DNA of 64,000 nucleotides from positions 10,545,287 to 10,609,286 of the forward strand of contig JAKCOZ010000015.1 in NCBI GenBank assembly GCA_022605955.1, read 5' to 3'. The DNA is from Rallus limicola (taxonomy: Eukaryota > Chordata > Aves > Gruiformes > Rallidae). The first letter of the stretch is position 1, and every line of letters begins with the position of its first letter. Shown here in pieces: positions 1 through 14,437 of the stretch. The notes under the pieces are model-generated. The model ran no database searches. It worked only from the letters and a program-made list of their open reading frames with translations, and was not told where the DNA came from. A program made the position numbers and the translations under genes.

Positions 1-2500
1 GTTCTTGTAGTTAGAGGTAGGAGGCATATGTAGAGTTGAGAGAAGTAGGAGACGTGGGGCTGAAGGCACTAACTTTTCTTCTGCAGGAAACTGTCTTCTC
101 AGTGCCTGCTGCTCTAGGTGCCTTATGCCCTCAGCAGTCAGCACTGTGGATTTCTAGGGCTGTAACATAGGGAGAACAAATGCTTGGGCCATGAAGGTTT
201 TGCCGTGCTTTGCCTGTCAACCTTGCAGCTCCACCTATGTCTGGCTTTCTATCCCAAGATTACACAAACAACTCTTGTGGGATTGTCCTCAAGTTTCCCT
301 GAGTGCTAGGGAGCCTTGCTGGCTGAGATCCATCCTTAATTTTCTTTCCCACCACATGAGAAAAAAACAGTGGAAGTGAAGGTAGTAGAATCAAGTCTGC
401 CCTTAACAGTAGAGGTGAAAAACCATTTGCTACCTATTCTGTGTACTAACATTTAGTGTCACCAAGAGGTATGATGTGGCCTGAAACAAACTGCAGGGAT
501 GGACACAAATTGGAAGAAAAAGTCTTTTTCATGTGCAAATATCTGCTATGTGAAGGATCCTTTGGAATTGTTCATAAAGTAGTGGAATAGAGAGTTTAAT
601 TCAGTGTCTGTTTACCATGGAGACTGAGTTAAAGATGGCAGTGGGCAGATGTTGGGTAGCAGCAGATGGTCTGGAGCATGCCTGGGAAAAGAGATGGGTC
701 CCAGACTCTGGTGAGATCAAAAAGTGGCAGGACTGGCTGCTGACACTTTGCAGAAAGGTGCCTGACTGCTGGTAATGTTTGCATCCACCAGAGGTTAAAG
801 CTCTCAGCTCTCAGATGCTGTCTGCCAGCATGCCGGTGTTGTCTATGAGCATCCCCACCCTCTAATTTTGGAAAGAGGACTGCATTTTTTCATGGCGCCC
901 ACGAAAAGTCACTGACCTGAGGTTTTAGTCTCTGCTATGTCATTGACTGGCATTTGGCCGGTGACATTCATTCTCTGTTAGTGTATTATGGGCATAGATA
1001 GGAAAAGTGGAGTGTAAGTGGATTAAATACTTTGACAGCAGTTTAAATTTTTTTCATTTACCTTTCTCATCAGCAGAAAACCGGGTATTGGACTAAAAAA
1101 CAAACAAAAAAGGTGTAAAAATATCCACTTTGCTTAAAAGTCTGGATTTTGGTTGGTGTGCTTTTGATTTTCTTGCTGTCAAAAGACTAGTCCCCTTTAC
1201 CCCCCCTCCCTATTTCTTGCTTGGTAGATGAAAGCTCAACTTTTTCCCCCCAGGTTTAAAAAACCCTAAATCCTAAATTTGGAGTGACTGTTCTAAATCA
1301 TGTGGTTTCTGGAACATGAAGGAGAATTAACTCTTCAGGAACTAGCACTTCTCTCCCACTGGCTTCCAGCCCCCCTGGGTGTATTGAGAACAGGGTATAC
1401 TGTAGCTAAGGTCTGTGGCGACAGCATTTTCGACTTGTGCAATTATCTTGCCAGAGGCAAAGGATATTCTGGGAAATCAGCCAGGAGAAACTTACAATAA
1501 GCAGGGCAAGTGGTATAAATGTAAGAATAGGGTGGGATGCTTGGATGTGGAAACAGTTGGCCTGGGATTGTGTTCAGACTGCATGGCAGCGTCAGAAAAG
1601 GAAGCTTGAGTGAAGGCATTTATAAATGCTAGGGCTTTGCATAGACCCATCCTATTAATATTAAGAAGCTTGAGGGGAGAAAAAAAGATAAACATGTTAC
1701 TCTTGGGCCATAAAGACAGCTGGATCAACACTCGGGTACATACATCATCAATTTCCAAGTAAAAAGGATCTGGCTTTCTTCGGTACTGCTCACATGACGG
1801 AGAATAGCAAGCCAAGGCACTGTAAAGCAAACGAGGAGGGAACACACGTACCAAAGCAGCCAGAATGTTCACTTTACTTATTAGTATTCCTTTATTTATG
1901 GTTTCTGTGCTAGAATAGAATGGAAGGGGCAGAACCTTTGGCTTTAGTCAAGTGTCTTATCTCCAGTGAACTTAAGGGGTTTTTTCATACATGCCCATGA
2001 GATCCAGTTCCAGCATGGATAAGCTGATCTTAGATCTCAGAACATGAGTGCCTCAAGCAAGAAGTGGCTGCAGCAAGAAAAAGTTAGAGGAGAACTAGGT
2101 TTAATTGTTTTAATGTATGTAAGTATGGGTGTTGGAGGAAGGATGCATCTCTGCTAAACAGGATGCCAGAGGCTATATTTACTCATGTAGAAAAATGCCT
2201 ACAAAGAAAGCCCTTATGCAAAGTCTGCTGATGAAGAAAGCAGCTGAGGGAGAAAGTCCAAGGGAGTAGAAAAGAGAAAAAAACAAACTCATGGAATCTG
2301 TACATTCCAGTCATAACATGCCCAAAAGGAAAAAAGTTTGCTATAAAAAAAAGCAAAAGAAAGGTATTTGGTGCAATAAGGCCTTATGTGTTTCTCCAAA
2401 ACCACCAACGCCTTCAACTCCACTTCCCTCTCATGCCAAGTATGTTGAGGTAACCACATTGTGCTGTTTGAAAGCATGCTTTCTCATTTAAGAACTGTAT

Positions 2501-2540
2501 GCTACTGAGGCTTCGTGTCTGCTACTGAGGCTTTATGTCT
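2501..2540. repeat. 20-bp direct tandem duplication (2 copies)
   Basis: Two adjacent 20-base copies beginning GCTACTGAGGCTT differ at two positions. This is probably a replication-slippage duplication; no function is apparent. Confidence 0.9.
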
Positions 2541-3015
2541 GATCAAGCCCAATGTTTGCTGGTTGAGTAGAGGCCCTTTTGCACAGAGCTCAAGGTGGGG
2601 CTGTGAACATTCTGCAGTAGAGTCCCCAGATCAGGCAAGGCATTTGCCTACAGGTTGAGTTTGCATACTTAGCACTCCACCCAGTGTGGCCTCTTGGCTC
2701 TGCATCCAACTAGTTAAATTCGTATAAATTGTCCATGTCAAACTCACCTTCCCACACAATGGAAAACTATTCCTGTTTCCACCTTCATGCTTTCCCTTAC
2801 AGCTTCTCCTCTTCACTGCACTGGAGTGGAGAAGTACCCACCTGATGGTCACAACTCTACCGTCAACAAAGCCAAAAGCCACAGAGAAACGTTAGTACGA
2901 ACTCCTGCTGAAGCAGCTCTCTGGGGTATTGTTTGAAACATGCTGGATCTCCCCGTGCCTGTATCTGTCTAACTGCAGAGTGATCTCTGCCTATAGTCTC
3001 TGCTGTTATCCAGCT

Positions 3016-3061
3016 GCTTTTCACTTGTTAATACTGGTGCTTTTTACTTGTTAATACTGGT
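3016..3061. repeat. 23-bp direct tandem duplication (2 copies)
   Basis: Two adjacent 23-base copies (3016-3038 and 3039-3061) share CTTGTTAATACTGGT and differ at one base. They probably reflect local slippage. Confidence 0.9.
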
Positions 3062-6000
3062 GCTAGAGCCCAGATGGACAGCCAGTGCTGAGGGCTGTAT
3101 TGTCAGGGGTTGCAGCCCCCTCTGTGGTTGCATCTGCTTAGATGCAGTAGTGGTGAAATGCTGTGAAACAGCCTTCGTTACATTTCCTCCTTAAAACGAA
3201 GACATGGCTGCAGAGACATTTTAACAAAGAACCTGTTGTAAGATAGTACAGGAGAGCAAGACCAATGTCCCTGCCTTTAAAGCCTGATCAGAAGGGAGTG
3301 TATGAGATCTGGGAACCTATGGTGGGAGCATTGGCAGTCCTTTAAAGAAGTGTTCTTTCCTGTTGTTTTTCCCTAAATGTTTCTCAAAGTAGGGTGAGGT
3401 CTGTGTCTGCTCACCCATGCTGTGCAACTTGTCCAAGTATTTGTAAATTAGAAATACTGTAGCCTGGAACATTGGTTTCAGCTGGTGGATAGAATCTTTC
3501 CCAGTCTGCGTTCTTGCAGCCTTGCCGTGCAGCTGACGTCTAACGTAGGTTAACAATCTCTCCTTTTGGTAGCACAGACAGATGCAAGATAAATGTCTAA
3601 CATTTCTGCTATTTCCTTTGCTTCTGACTCTAGTTGTACTTGTTCATTCTTCAGAGACAGATCACTTCCTTCAACAGTTGTCTATTATATATAATACATA
3701 CCAACGTAAGAAGAATGTTTAAGCATTCAAGATGTTCTGTAGCTGTCCATGCTAATTTTGTTTGTATGCCTCTGACAGGCTGGATTATTTTTCCCCCACT
3801 TGTTTTTCATTTCTTTGCAGATAGTGGTTGATTGTGCATGTGGAAATGGTTGAGGGTGGGTAAAAGCAACCAGCATCTCCTTTTTGTTGCACATGAAGGA
3901 GAAACAGTCATGAGACTTAAGATGGACGGAAAAAAAAGTGAAAACATGAGAAGTACATACTTAGCTCATGACACATGGTAAGTTCCTCTTTCTGACCCAC
4001 ATTACATCTTTGCTCAGTAATAGGAAGTAGGTCATCAAAATCATAGCAGATGCAATTGGAACACTTGTGAAATCCTCTAAATTTCCTAAATCCTTCTTAG
4101 CTGGACAAAGCAGTGGTGATACCAGAACATCGAATTTCTCTTGAGAATAAATGAAGATAATGCTTCTGCTCCTTTTGTCTCATCTTTTAGTCAGCTTTGA
4201 TATGTCAACTACAAAGAGCTCACCAGGACAATGATGGTAGAAATGAATGGAGTTGTGTTTGGGATTTCATTGGTCTTAGGGAGCTCTTAAAGATAACTTG
4301 TCTGCTTAACCAACTGATTCCTTTAAGGCATAACCATGAGGGAGTTCGAGTCTCCTAGTGTGGATGCAGGCCAGTAGAAAAGTGCACAAAAACCTTGAAC
4401 CCTTGAAACCTTGAACACAACAGGTGCAGGGGAAGTATAACTGTTCTGTCTTTGAAGCTCCTAGTTAATGGTAAACTGTTTCATTTTTCATCTGGATAAA
4501 CTTGACACAATCTGGTGGACTTGGAAGAGGCAAGTAGAACATTAGAGAGATAATTCTCCTTGGGTCCAGACAAAGGGAGCACACTATTCACTTAAGTCTG
4601 GATTTCAATTGTTTTCATAAGGTCACAACAGCTGAATATCAACATTTATCCCACATTTTTCTCTGATACAGCTTTCCACCTCTTACCCATATCTATGTTT
4701 TTGTGAACAATTTGAATGGGAAGTGATGCAAAGCAAAAAGAAGCAACAAAAGCTTTTCATTTTTCTGGAGTATTTTCCATCTTAACACATTAGGATCTTT
4801 CTCTCCTTGTACATTTAGTATAAGTGTAATCATCCACGATGATGCCTTGCATGCAACCTCCCATATAGGTTTTTTTAACCTAGGTTTCTGAAGCAGTGTG
4901 ACTCAGGCACTTGTCTTTGTGTTTAGGCTTCATCCTCCTGCTAGAACCTTGTGGTTGATTTCAGCTGTGCTTGGCAGACAGGTAGTAATTAGTTTTCTAC
5001 TTGCTTCAGAGAAATGCAAGCAGCTGCAAGAAACAGAGAAAGGAAAGTCTCTGGCACTTCTGAAAAGGTGTCAGAGAAGTTGCATGAGAAGTTATTATGA
5101 GAGATTATACAGAAGCAGTATGTCATAAATGATTTTTAAGTGGCACCAGTGATCCACCATCAGTATTTGATGCTGCACATTACTCCTTCTAGAGGTCATG
5201 GAAGTGCTTGCCAGATTCTTGAAAATGTTTGCTTTCTTAGGTAGCCTAGGCTTAGATTTGCTTACCTTCTACAAAGGTTACCTTTCTTCACAGATGCTTT
5301 TTAAAGTTAAATTTTGAGTAGTGTAATGGAAGGAAGACTGGAAGACAACCTTAGTTAAAGAGCTTTTGTGTTCCATAAGTGTTGTGTTGTTATGACTTGG
5401 ATGGACTTCTTTATAGTATGAATACTTCTTAGGATATTTTTGTTTTGCCTTTTTTTAAAACTCAAGCTGCTAGTTCATAAATCCTTGGAGAGGTATTTAA
5501 CAAGCTGGAAAAAACATCAGAATGAAACAAAAAAAAGTGGAAAAGTTGCGTGAATCCTTGATGTATAATGGCATAATATTTCAGTTACAATACAAATGAT
5601 TTATTTACCATGGAGTCATTCTGTACTGATAATAAAAGCATGTTTCCTCTTGGAACAACCCCTTACTGTTTGCAGATCAAGCACATTCATTCATGGAGGA
5701 GTTGTTCTTGCCCCTGTGCCTCAGGTATGAGCATCTCCAGGCGCCAAATGCAATCAACACAAATTCTGCTCTTGATCACACTGGTATTGGCTTTGCCCAG
5801 AGGAGAACTTGGCTTTTAGACCTTATGTCACGTTTTAAGAAAAATAATATTGACTCACATTATTTCAAAATCAGTGTTTATAGCCAGAAAGTTTTAAATT
5901 AAAACAGTCAGGCACGTTTTCCTTTTATCCTTATTGCTAAATAAACCATGGAAAAGGTTTGTGCAGAACTGTTTTGGGTTTTTTTCCCCAAGATTATTAC

Positions 6001-8055
6001 GTTTCACGTGTTCTAGTTCATCCCAAGATCATGCTATTGTTCTCTTCAAAGTTTCCTAGGCCATTAATCTCTCTCTATTGTTTCCAGTTGGCCTCAGGAT
6101 AGGTCAGCTGGAAATTGCATTGCTGGAGAGTATTCCGATCTTGAGAACGAAAAAAAAAGTAGTACTGTCAGCTCTTCATTTGGAGGGTACGACTAAGTAA
6201 ACCCATAAAGGCTGTGTTACTAAATTCTTTATCTTCCCAAGGCCAGCAGAATACGCTAAGCATCAGGCACCATGTTCAACAACAGCGTCTCTTCTCTTGT
6301 TTAGAAAGTGAGTCTTTCCACATCGCATTTCCATGCTGCTCATTTTTTTTCCTCCTTTGTCTTTAACTATCCACCAGAGTCCACTCTATTGGATATGACA
6401 GTTCAAAATGTGTATTTAAGGCTCGGTGACACACAGCTAGCGCTGCGGCCACAAAGGAACAGTTATGGCAATTGAACTGTGTGAGCTGCTGTAGTCTTGC
6501 AGATCCATCACTCTTTCCATTGTGACTCCTCCTCGGTCCCGGAGGATTTACAGGCGCGTTTTTGAGAGGACTCCAGTAACTAAAATAAAGATGTATTTGT
6601 CTCCACAGGAAAGTTTCAGCCACATATGTGGCTACTTGGGGAAAACAAAAAAAAAAAACCCCTAAAAATTAAGCCCCATCAAACTCAGGCTGTAGTGGCT
6701 CTAATGATGGATTTTTCAAAGCTTTGTCTTAAAGTACGTGATTTTTTACCTGGTTTTGCATCTGAGTTTACTGTTTGATTGATGTATGGGGGAAATTAAA
6801 CTGCTTCAAACAAGGGCATGTATTCCTTAGGAAAAGTTGATTTGACTATTTTCTGAATAAGTATGTAATATAGACTTTCATTGTTCTGTTGTCTTTCTTT
6901 ACATCTCCTAAGGTTTCTTCTGCATTCAAGCCATACAGTGGCTGTCCCCTGGGGAAGAATTTGTGTTGGGCAGAGAGGCAGGAGCATGTTATGAGCTGGA
7001 GCAAGGCCGAGGGGATCATATAGGAGGGTGCCCTTATTAAAGGCAGGTGAATAGCTGCCCCCAAACATTTTGCTTGTCCTTAGGGAAGTTTTTCAAGCCA
7101 AATTCCTTGTGGATGTCCACCAATGGTATGTTCTTCACATTGTGGGTTGGTCAGTTCAAGATACTAGTGTTGGATTGGCAGTTACAGCCCCAAAGACCAG
7201 AGGAGCTGCAATTTTTCCATAGCAATTTGGACACTCCATCCAGAAGATCTTTGGCTGGAAGTTGAGTGAGCTGTGCCCACATCCTGAGCTGGCTTGATGA
7301 TGCATTGCCATATAACAACAGGACTGAGTCTGTGCTAATAAACCCTGTCTCTTGGCAGGGGCTGTGGCTTGTTAGCAGATAGATTTCAGTTGTCAGGGAA
7401 GAAAGGGGCCCTATGAAAAGGATATCAGTTGAGGAAAAATGCTTAAATTTTCCTGTTAACTGGTGTGGTTTAGGGTGAAAGGACAAAAGATCACTTCTCA
7501 GGTGTATGAGTGGCTCCCCATGGAAGGAAGCTTTTGATGAGGGAAGTTCCCAAAATGTTGAACACCCAAAAGGTGCTGGATTCCAGCTATTCCATGCAAA
7601 CAGGCCTCCTGAGAAAATGGCTTATGGGACTGTCTGATAATAAACTAGTTTTTCTCTATGCACAACGTGAACAAGTTTGATTCACACAAGCAACTTGGCC
7701 ACCTCAGCATAACATTGTTTGGCTTTTTGAGGAAATAAACCTTCCCACCTATTTACACAGTAGAAAGCTCATGTTTTCCATGTCCAGTGCAGCAAGTGCA
7801 CATCTGAAGGAGATACCCACAGGGACTGATCAAGTACCTGGTCTCAGCAGTGTTCACTAGCAACTGAAAAGGAGGTCTACTCAAGTATGTGGGATGAATT
7901 TGGAAGCCTAATGAGAAGAGCTTGGGACTGCTAGATCTCAGGGACATTCCCTTTTCATTTTTTCGTCAAAGGCCTGTGATTTGGAAGGCTGAAGTGTAAG
8001 ATTCAGACCGTGGTGCTGTGTTTATGTAGTTAAACCTTGGTTTAAAAAAACCCCT

Positions 8056-8078
8056 ACATATATATACACACACACACA
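8056..8078. repeat. Short TA/CA microsatellite
   Basis: A compound (TA)n(CA)n dinucleotide run of about 23 bases follows an A-run. It could be polymorphic. Confidence 0.85.
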
Positions 8079-9214
8079 TTTGGCCTTCATCTTTATTTAG
8101 ATACCGATGTCCAAAACCCACCATAGTTGCCTGCAGTCTGGGAACTCTTGGTCCTGCAGATGCAAACTCCTCTTACCTAGGGAAAAAGGATGCCAGATAA
8201 ACTCTTCTAACTTTGATTGCTATGCCCAGACTGCCAAGAACTGTATTTGTGAGGGAGGCCTACTGCATGTTCCCTCGGTAGAGCCTCAGCCTACAGCCTC
8301 CTGTTACAGCATTCCCAAGTACCAGGCATGTGTACCTGTCATGCAAGACCTCATGTGTGGGTTTGTCTCTGTTACAGGTCAGACATGCACCCTTCTCAAT
8401 ATGACTCTGTAATCAGGGTTGAAATAGGGTTAGAGGGAGGGAATTCATGGAAATGTGTGTCAGTGGAATTCATCTGGACTGTCCAGAGCCAAGTGGAGAT
8501 CGAGGCTGTAGGCTGTGACTGGGAAGTGGTTGCATCCAATAAAAGGGAAAATGTAAAACATTATTCCCCACCTTCCTGTTCATGGCCTTTCATAAAACTG
8601 GGCAGGATCTTAAGGGTAAATCCAAACTTTACTTCAGCCCTTAAACCAGAAATGCCTTATGTTAGAAAGAGCATAACCAAACACTTAAGCAGACATTCCA
8701 CATCTGCTCTGCTCTTTCTACTGCAAAGTTTGATTTATGATCTATGCAAAAATCCTCATTTGAATCCTAATCTAGCATTTAACCATGCAGTACTTATATG
8801 TTCATCGCTCTTTCTAGGAAGGATCAGTCTCATTTAGCTTCCAACAATCGTTCTTTGTTAGTGAAGTACTCAAGTCATCTGGATTTCAGCTGTTACGCTT
8901 TTTTTTCTCCCTCCAAATTATTAGAGACATAGCTATCTCCAGAAAAAGAGAATGTTTGCTGTACAGAGAGCCCATTGTACTGCTCAATCAAAGAGAAACC
9001 ACCACCATGAGAAATGAAACATGGCCTGGGGCAAGCATGAATCTGGTATATGTTTGTGTTTGCAAACTTGCTCCTGATCTTCTGGAGCAGATGCAGTCTG
9101 CTTGCGCTGAGTTAAGGTCTGCTCACTAACACATTTTGAAGGAAGATAATGGTATTCTGGAAGCATAGTGTGAATTGATTTGTGACAAACAGTACAGATA
9201 TTCTTTTATTGTTG

Positions 9215-9233
9215 TTTTTTTTTTTTGGGGGGG
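9215..9233. repeat. Poly-T to poly-G homopolymer junction
   Basis: A run of about 12 T is followed directly by 7 G. It is low-complexity sequence and prone to length error in assemblies. Confidence 0.85.
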
Positions 9234-9845
9234 TGAGGGGCAATGTGTGAGTGGATTGTCCTCTCTAGATAGGTAGTATGTATCTATGAGTTTGTAACTT
9301 ATTAGTGTGTACTTTCAGAGTTCAAAAGAAAACAGGATGGAAATGTAAAACAGTGGATGAGATAAGCAGCATCTTTGATTGTGTACAGTAACTGGGCTGA
9401 ATTGCTGGGAAGAAGAAACTTCTTAGCTTTCGTGCTGGTAAAATTGGTTTGCCTAAATTGAAAAGCAAGAAGTGAAAGAATTTTTTTAACCTAGCCTAGA
9501 AAGGGAAAGGGGTAGTGCAGCATGTCCAGCCTTCAGTGAGGCTGACAGACTGGTTTGCCTTCTCACAGAACCACTATAAAAACCTGTGCTCACATAACCT
9601 CAGAATGCAAGCAAGACAGGTGGAGGTGATGAAAAGGGGAGACACTGAGATGTGAAAGAGTCACACCTGAGTTTAAAGGTACTTACTGCTTTCACTCACA
9701 TATCTAAGCTCTCTGTACCATTGGGAGAAAGGATAAATTCTTTCATCAAAAGAAAAGTCTGGTTTTGAGACAACTTACTCTTTTTGTGTGTCCAAGTGAC
9801 AGAGGCCTTTGGCTACCACACTTGTGGATCCATAATGCTCATGTG

Positions 9846-9922
9846 TTCAAGAAGGGTGGACTGGATGGGGGTTGAACTAGATGTTCTCCAGAGGTCCTTT
9901 CCAACCCCTAACATTCTGTGAC
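9846..9922 (+). mobile_element. CR1 LINE 3'-end relict
   Basis: The TTCAAGAAGGGTGGACTGGA string is followed by GTTGAACTAGATG, AGAGGTCCTTTCCAACCCC and a terminal ATTCTGTGA, the order of blocks at the 3' end of avian CR1 elements. The copy is 5'-truncated and diverged, with no coding content. Confidence 0.88.
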
Positions 9923-12900
9923 ATAGCAGCCCTCACAGTCCTTTCTAATAGTGAGGTGCACACAGTTTGGTATGTTTTCTAGGTGGTCACTTGAGGGGTC
10001 TAAAATAGGTCTGAGGCACTGCTTGGTTCTCTTGAAGACAACCTCTTGAGAAGCAAGTGTTTCACGTAGAAGAAAGCTCCCAAGATGGACATGGTTATCA
10101 AAGGGTACAGAGAGGTGTCTGCCTCAATGCGGTTAAGCAGGAAGGAAAAAGAGCAAGAAGCAAGCTTTGACTTGATTTGCAAAGTCTCTTCTCCTGTAGA
10201 GCAGTGAGATCTGGTGGATATGGAAAGTACAAAATGGAACTAGATAGGAACAACATGAGTGTTGGGGGTTTCATCAAGGAGCTTTAAGCTGCATGTCTTC
10301 TGGTGTGCCGCTGCTTTCATGTGGAACAACCTATCTTTTGGGGCCCCTTCAGTTAATTAACAGCATTCAGAACCAAGTCCACAAAAAAGCTACAGCAAAC
10401 AATATATCTGTTCAGACTGTTTTCCCGGAATGTCTCTAAACAAAAGCTAATTCCCTGGAGGGAAATACTTTAGTGTCCTTTTGCTTAGAAATCATCAGAT
10501 TTCAGTCAGTTCTGAAAGTCTGTAATTGTAATAAAATTATTCTTTCCAAAAGATATTTGGGTTGTTTTCCACCCTGCTCAATGAGATCCATATTCCATGG
10601 CAGTGAGTGTAAGAGAATGGTTTGAAGATAAAATGTATGTCATGTCATGAATGTGTTTTTACTTTGTCATGGGGAGATACCAGCCAATTAAATTCTGAAA
10701 GAAGGGAATTTCAATTTCTTTTTTTATTAAAAAAAAATAATATTGAAAAATCTGTTCACGCTATGGGGGGAAAAAAGCATTTTTAACCCTCTATTGATTA
10801 CCACCGTAGTCTGAGAAAGGAAAGGAAGTTAGGGATAGAAATTCAGCCTTGTTTCCTACTTTTGAGTGTCTAGATTTCTCTCAGTTTAGCGACAATTTGG
10901 ATTAATTTAATAAGATGCTTAAGTTGCTTGCAAAGAAATGTGAATATTGCTTTAAATGAGATGGTATGGTGTATGGAGGTGTGTACGTGTGAATATATAG
11001 TTTGTAAATAGTGCATCCCACCCCAGTCTCTGGAACTGTGGTGGAAATTCAGGGTTACAGTTACAATGCTCCTTCCTAGTGTACTGAAGGGCTGCTTTAC
11101 AAGATGCTCTCCCTGTCATCTGATAGAAAGGAAATGGAGAGCAGAGGTTGAACCCAATCAGAGCCAAATAAATATCACTGTGAAATATGCTTTGAGTGCT
11201 TCCTGTGGGCACTGCAGAGGCAGTGAGCTGGGATGGAGGGTGTTGAAAGAGATGGCTTTGTTCAAGAGTGCTGATACGTGGGAAACATTAGACTGAAGGG
11301 GAACAACAGAACAAAACCACTTGAGAAACGTCTCTGCTGAACAAGGAAGAAAGAGTCCCCAAGGCAGGTTATGGGCTTGTTCTCAGTGCTCATCTTGAGC
11401 TGTGATGGGTGTCCATGTAACTTGCTGGGACAAGCTGCCTGACTGTGGTAGCAGCAGCTGCACTGGGAGCTGGAGGGAAGCTGAAAAGCTACATGGCTGC
11501 TGCCACATGTGGCAAAGACCAATGTGCTAATCAGTGGTATGGACTTGGGAATGAACTGTGTCCCCTCCCAAAAGGGTCACTCATGGCCTGACCCAGTTTG
11601 CTTTTGCTGTGGCATAGAGGAGAAGAGTGAAAATGACAAGGAGACCTTGTCTCTCCTCTCTGAACTCCAGGATGTGTTCAAGGGCTTTGTGGAATCAAGT
11701 TTTCTAAACAATGTTTAATATTAAGAGACCTACCTACAGCACCTTTTTCCTTTACCCACAGTAGATTGCTGAGTAATGCAAAGTAAGCGTGATGGCCAGT
11801 GGTAGCATGATCTTAATCCAGAGGTGTAAGGATATCAACTGGAGACAAAATAAAACTGTAAGGTTAAATCCCTTGTTCCTTTTGGAAAACTGGAACCTTT
11901 ATATATTTGGCTTTCCTATTCCCCTTTGCCCTTACAGATCCAGCCTTGCTAAAGCACCCTCAGGATGAGGACAGCTCAGTTGCAGCTCAAAGTCCCAGAT
12001 GAGGTGGCTTTTTGTTCTCTTTCTTCTAACCTGAATCAGTCACGAATACTCAGAGTAATACTCAGAATACCATTTAATCAGAGGCTCTTTTGCAGTTTCA
12101 AACAATTGTCTTCCAGATTTAGGATGTTTCCAAATCTTTTCCTACTCTTCTGTTCTTGGTGCTGGATCATTTGCCAGCTTTGTCAGCCAGGATGAAATAT
12201 GGATAGTGGACTGTAGGCATTTTCATCCAAAACTTTCAGATAATTACAAAGTAATAAGCAGATAATTTTCACCATCCTTTGAGAATAAGTTTTTACAGTT
12301 GCTGGCCAGGCTTTCTGACGCAATGAATTCAAGGAAGAAAAACAAGTTTCCTCATGCTGAGGAAGGAAAATCTTTCTCTAGTTTTGATGGCTAACCAGGC
12401 TTGAATAAGAACTGTGTCTGACAAGTATTCAGATACAGCAGTTGTGTAAAAGTTACATGTTGTTCAGTTTGTAGGTCTGCAATCAGGGCTCTGAAGAAAC
12501 TTGTAACAGCTGTCCAGATTTCATTAGGCAGAAAAAATTGGAAGATGAGGAGGTAATTTAATGGTAAACTCCTTTCTTAGCAGTTTGAGGGCTCCCTTTT
12601 GAATTGGGTAGTGGAAATAGTTATTCTGATCCTGGTAATGCTTAAAGATAGACCAAAATATAAGGAAATAAAAAGGAAGGGATTGCATTGAATTCAAATC
12701 TTAGATCCATGCTCCCTGAATTTCGTGATTGTTTGAGTGTGGATCTAAACTCTGTCTCGAAGCCATTGTTGATGGGGAAGCAGGGTGGAGGAAGTTCCTA
12801 ACAGCCACTAGTTACTCGTAACAGAGAACAGATCTGTTTCCTGAATGTCCAAGTTCTCAGCACACTGAGACACTGTCACTTGATGTGAATTCCTCCCAAC

Positions 12901-14437
12901 TAATTTAAACTTAGTTTTGAGTATTCTGCACTGACCATTTAAACAATATCCTCTAGTTTGCCTATTACCATGGTGGTTCACTATCTACTTAATTAGTTGA
13001 TTTTTTTACTGAATTTTTACTCCTGAATCATGACCTGAAAGTGTTACATCCATGAAGGAAACAGAGAGAACTTCTCAGTGGTGTCATGTACTGACTGATT
13101 GAAGGTGGGATAAGGACTTGGTTCCAAATCCCTTTGTGAGGCTTTTAATCAACAAAAAGGACTTTGGGTTAGTCCTTTTTTTTTCTTATTGAACTATCTG
13201 AAACTATAGTGCCATCAACAGCATAAGGATATTGCTGGGCTTGGGTTATGGAAATGGGCCTTAAGGAAAATGAGAGTGAGTATATTGATGGGTAGGGTGC
13301 TCTGACAACCTGTGAAACTTTCCCTCTTTCCCTATTTGAAGAACTGACTTTGTGATATCCTTCAGTGGATGAAAACCAGAAGAAAGTACATCCAGTGAAG
13401 GCTACCAGCATAGCTTTTCAACCTGCTAGCACAGAAGTGCCCCTGTGCTGTCATTCTGGTTTCCAAGACAGGGTTTCCCAGCTCTCACTAAGTAAGCGTG
13501 CCAGGGGGAAATGAAACTGCTGCTGTGTTTTCATGCTGACTTTGGAGTTGTTCCCTTATGTGGATACCCTATTGATCTCATTTGTCCCATCTGAAAACCA
13601 CTGCTCTAGCAGGCTGGAAGGAATCTGGAACCAGAAAGGACTTCCCAGGCTTATTCTCACGCAGATTCTTTGTATAAACCAGTGTGTTAGCAATTCTCTG
13701 TATGCTGCTTCAGCACTTGACTGGATCCCTTGTGTAGGGGAAGGTGTGTGAGAGGGTCCGTAAGATGAACTTCTAACAGTCACTCATTCACACTCTCTTG
13801 GAGGAATGGGAAATGAACCAAAACAGAGAAAAGGCCATCTCAGACAAGGTTATCAAATGAACTTTTTCTTCACAAGGGAGTGTGGGCTGGAAAAAACAGG
13901 AAAAGTAAGTTAAAAATATTTTTCTGCTGGCAGGATCTGTCAGCTGAGGCTGACAGTAGCAGAACTGCCTCTGCATCCCTCAGAGCTTGTTGCTCCGGCA
14001 GGAACTGGGTCTGTGGATTAGAAAAAGGATTTGAACACTTTAGAGGAGGAAGAGACAGGCACTTACTGCTGTGATATCTGTATATTTCAAGGGTAAAAGC
14101 GACTGATTTCAAAAATGTGTGTTCATTTCCTCTTCCCAAGCTCTCTAGCCTTGCCCTGAAGATCTGCATTTTAGGACTTATAAACATGAGGTCAGGAGAA
14201 CATGAATAAGAAACTACAGAGAACAGAATGGGGAGGAACAGAGGCAAGAACTCAGCTTTGCAACTCTGTGGGGAGTTTGACTTCAGGAAGAAGGAGGCCA
14301 GAGGAGGTTCAGATGCTGAGATGCATCTCAAAGTTAGTATCATTATGTGTATGGTATCCTGATGTATCTGCATGGAAACATACTATTTGGAAGACTAAGG
14401 TTTCAGGGGTGTAAGAACTTAAAGCTGCACATTTTAA

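Larger units (their letters stand above)
1..9845. other. No recognisable gene
   Basis: Ordinary AT-leaning sequence with stops in all frames. The longest open frame (8328-8837, 169 codons) and an overlapping one (8107-8412) resemble no known family. Contents seen: a 20-bp tandem duplication (2501-2540), a 23-bp tandem duplication (3016-3061), a TA/CA microsatellite (8056-8078) and a T/G homopolymer junction (9215-9233). Confidence 0.6.

Noticed and set aside
8328..8837. 169-codon plus-strand open frame, the longest outside the CpG island
   Set aside because: No recognisable family, low-complexity-free but chance-like composition, and overlapped by another open frame. One frame of this length is expected by chance in 64 kb of six-frame sequence.
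13870..14373. 167-codon minus-strand open frame
   Set aside because: No recognised motif, and open frames overlap it on the plus strand. Treated as chance.
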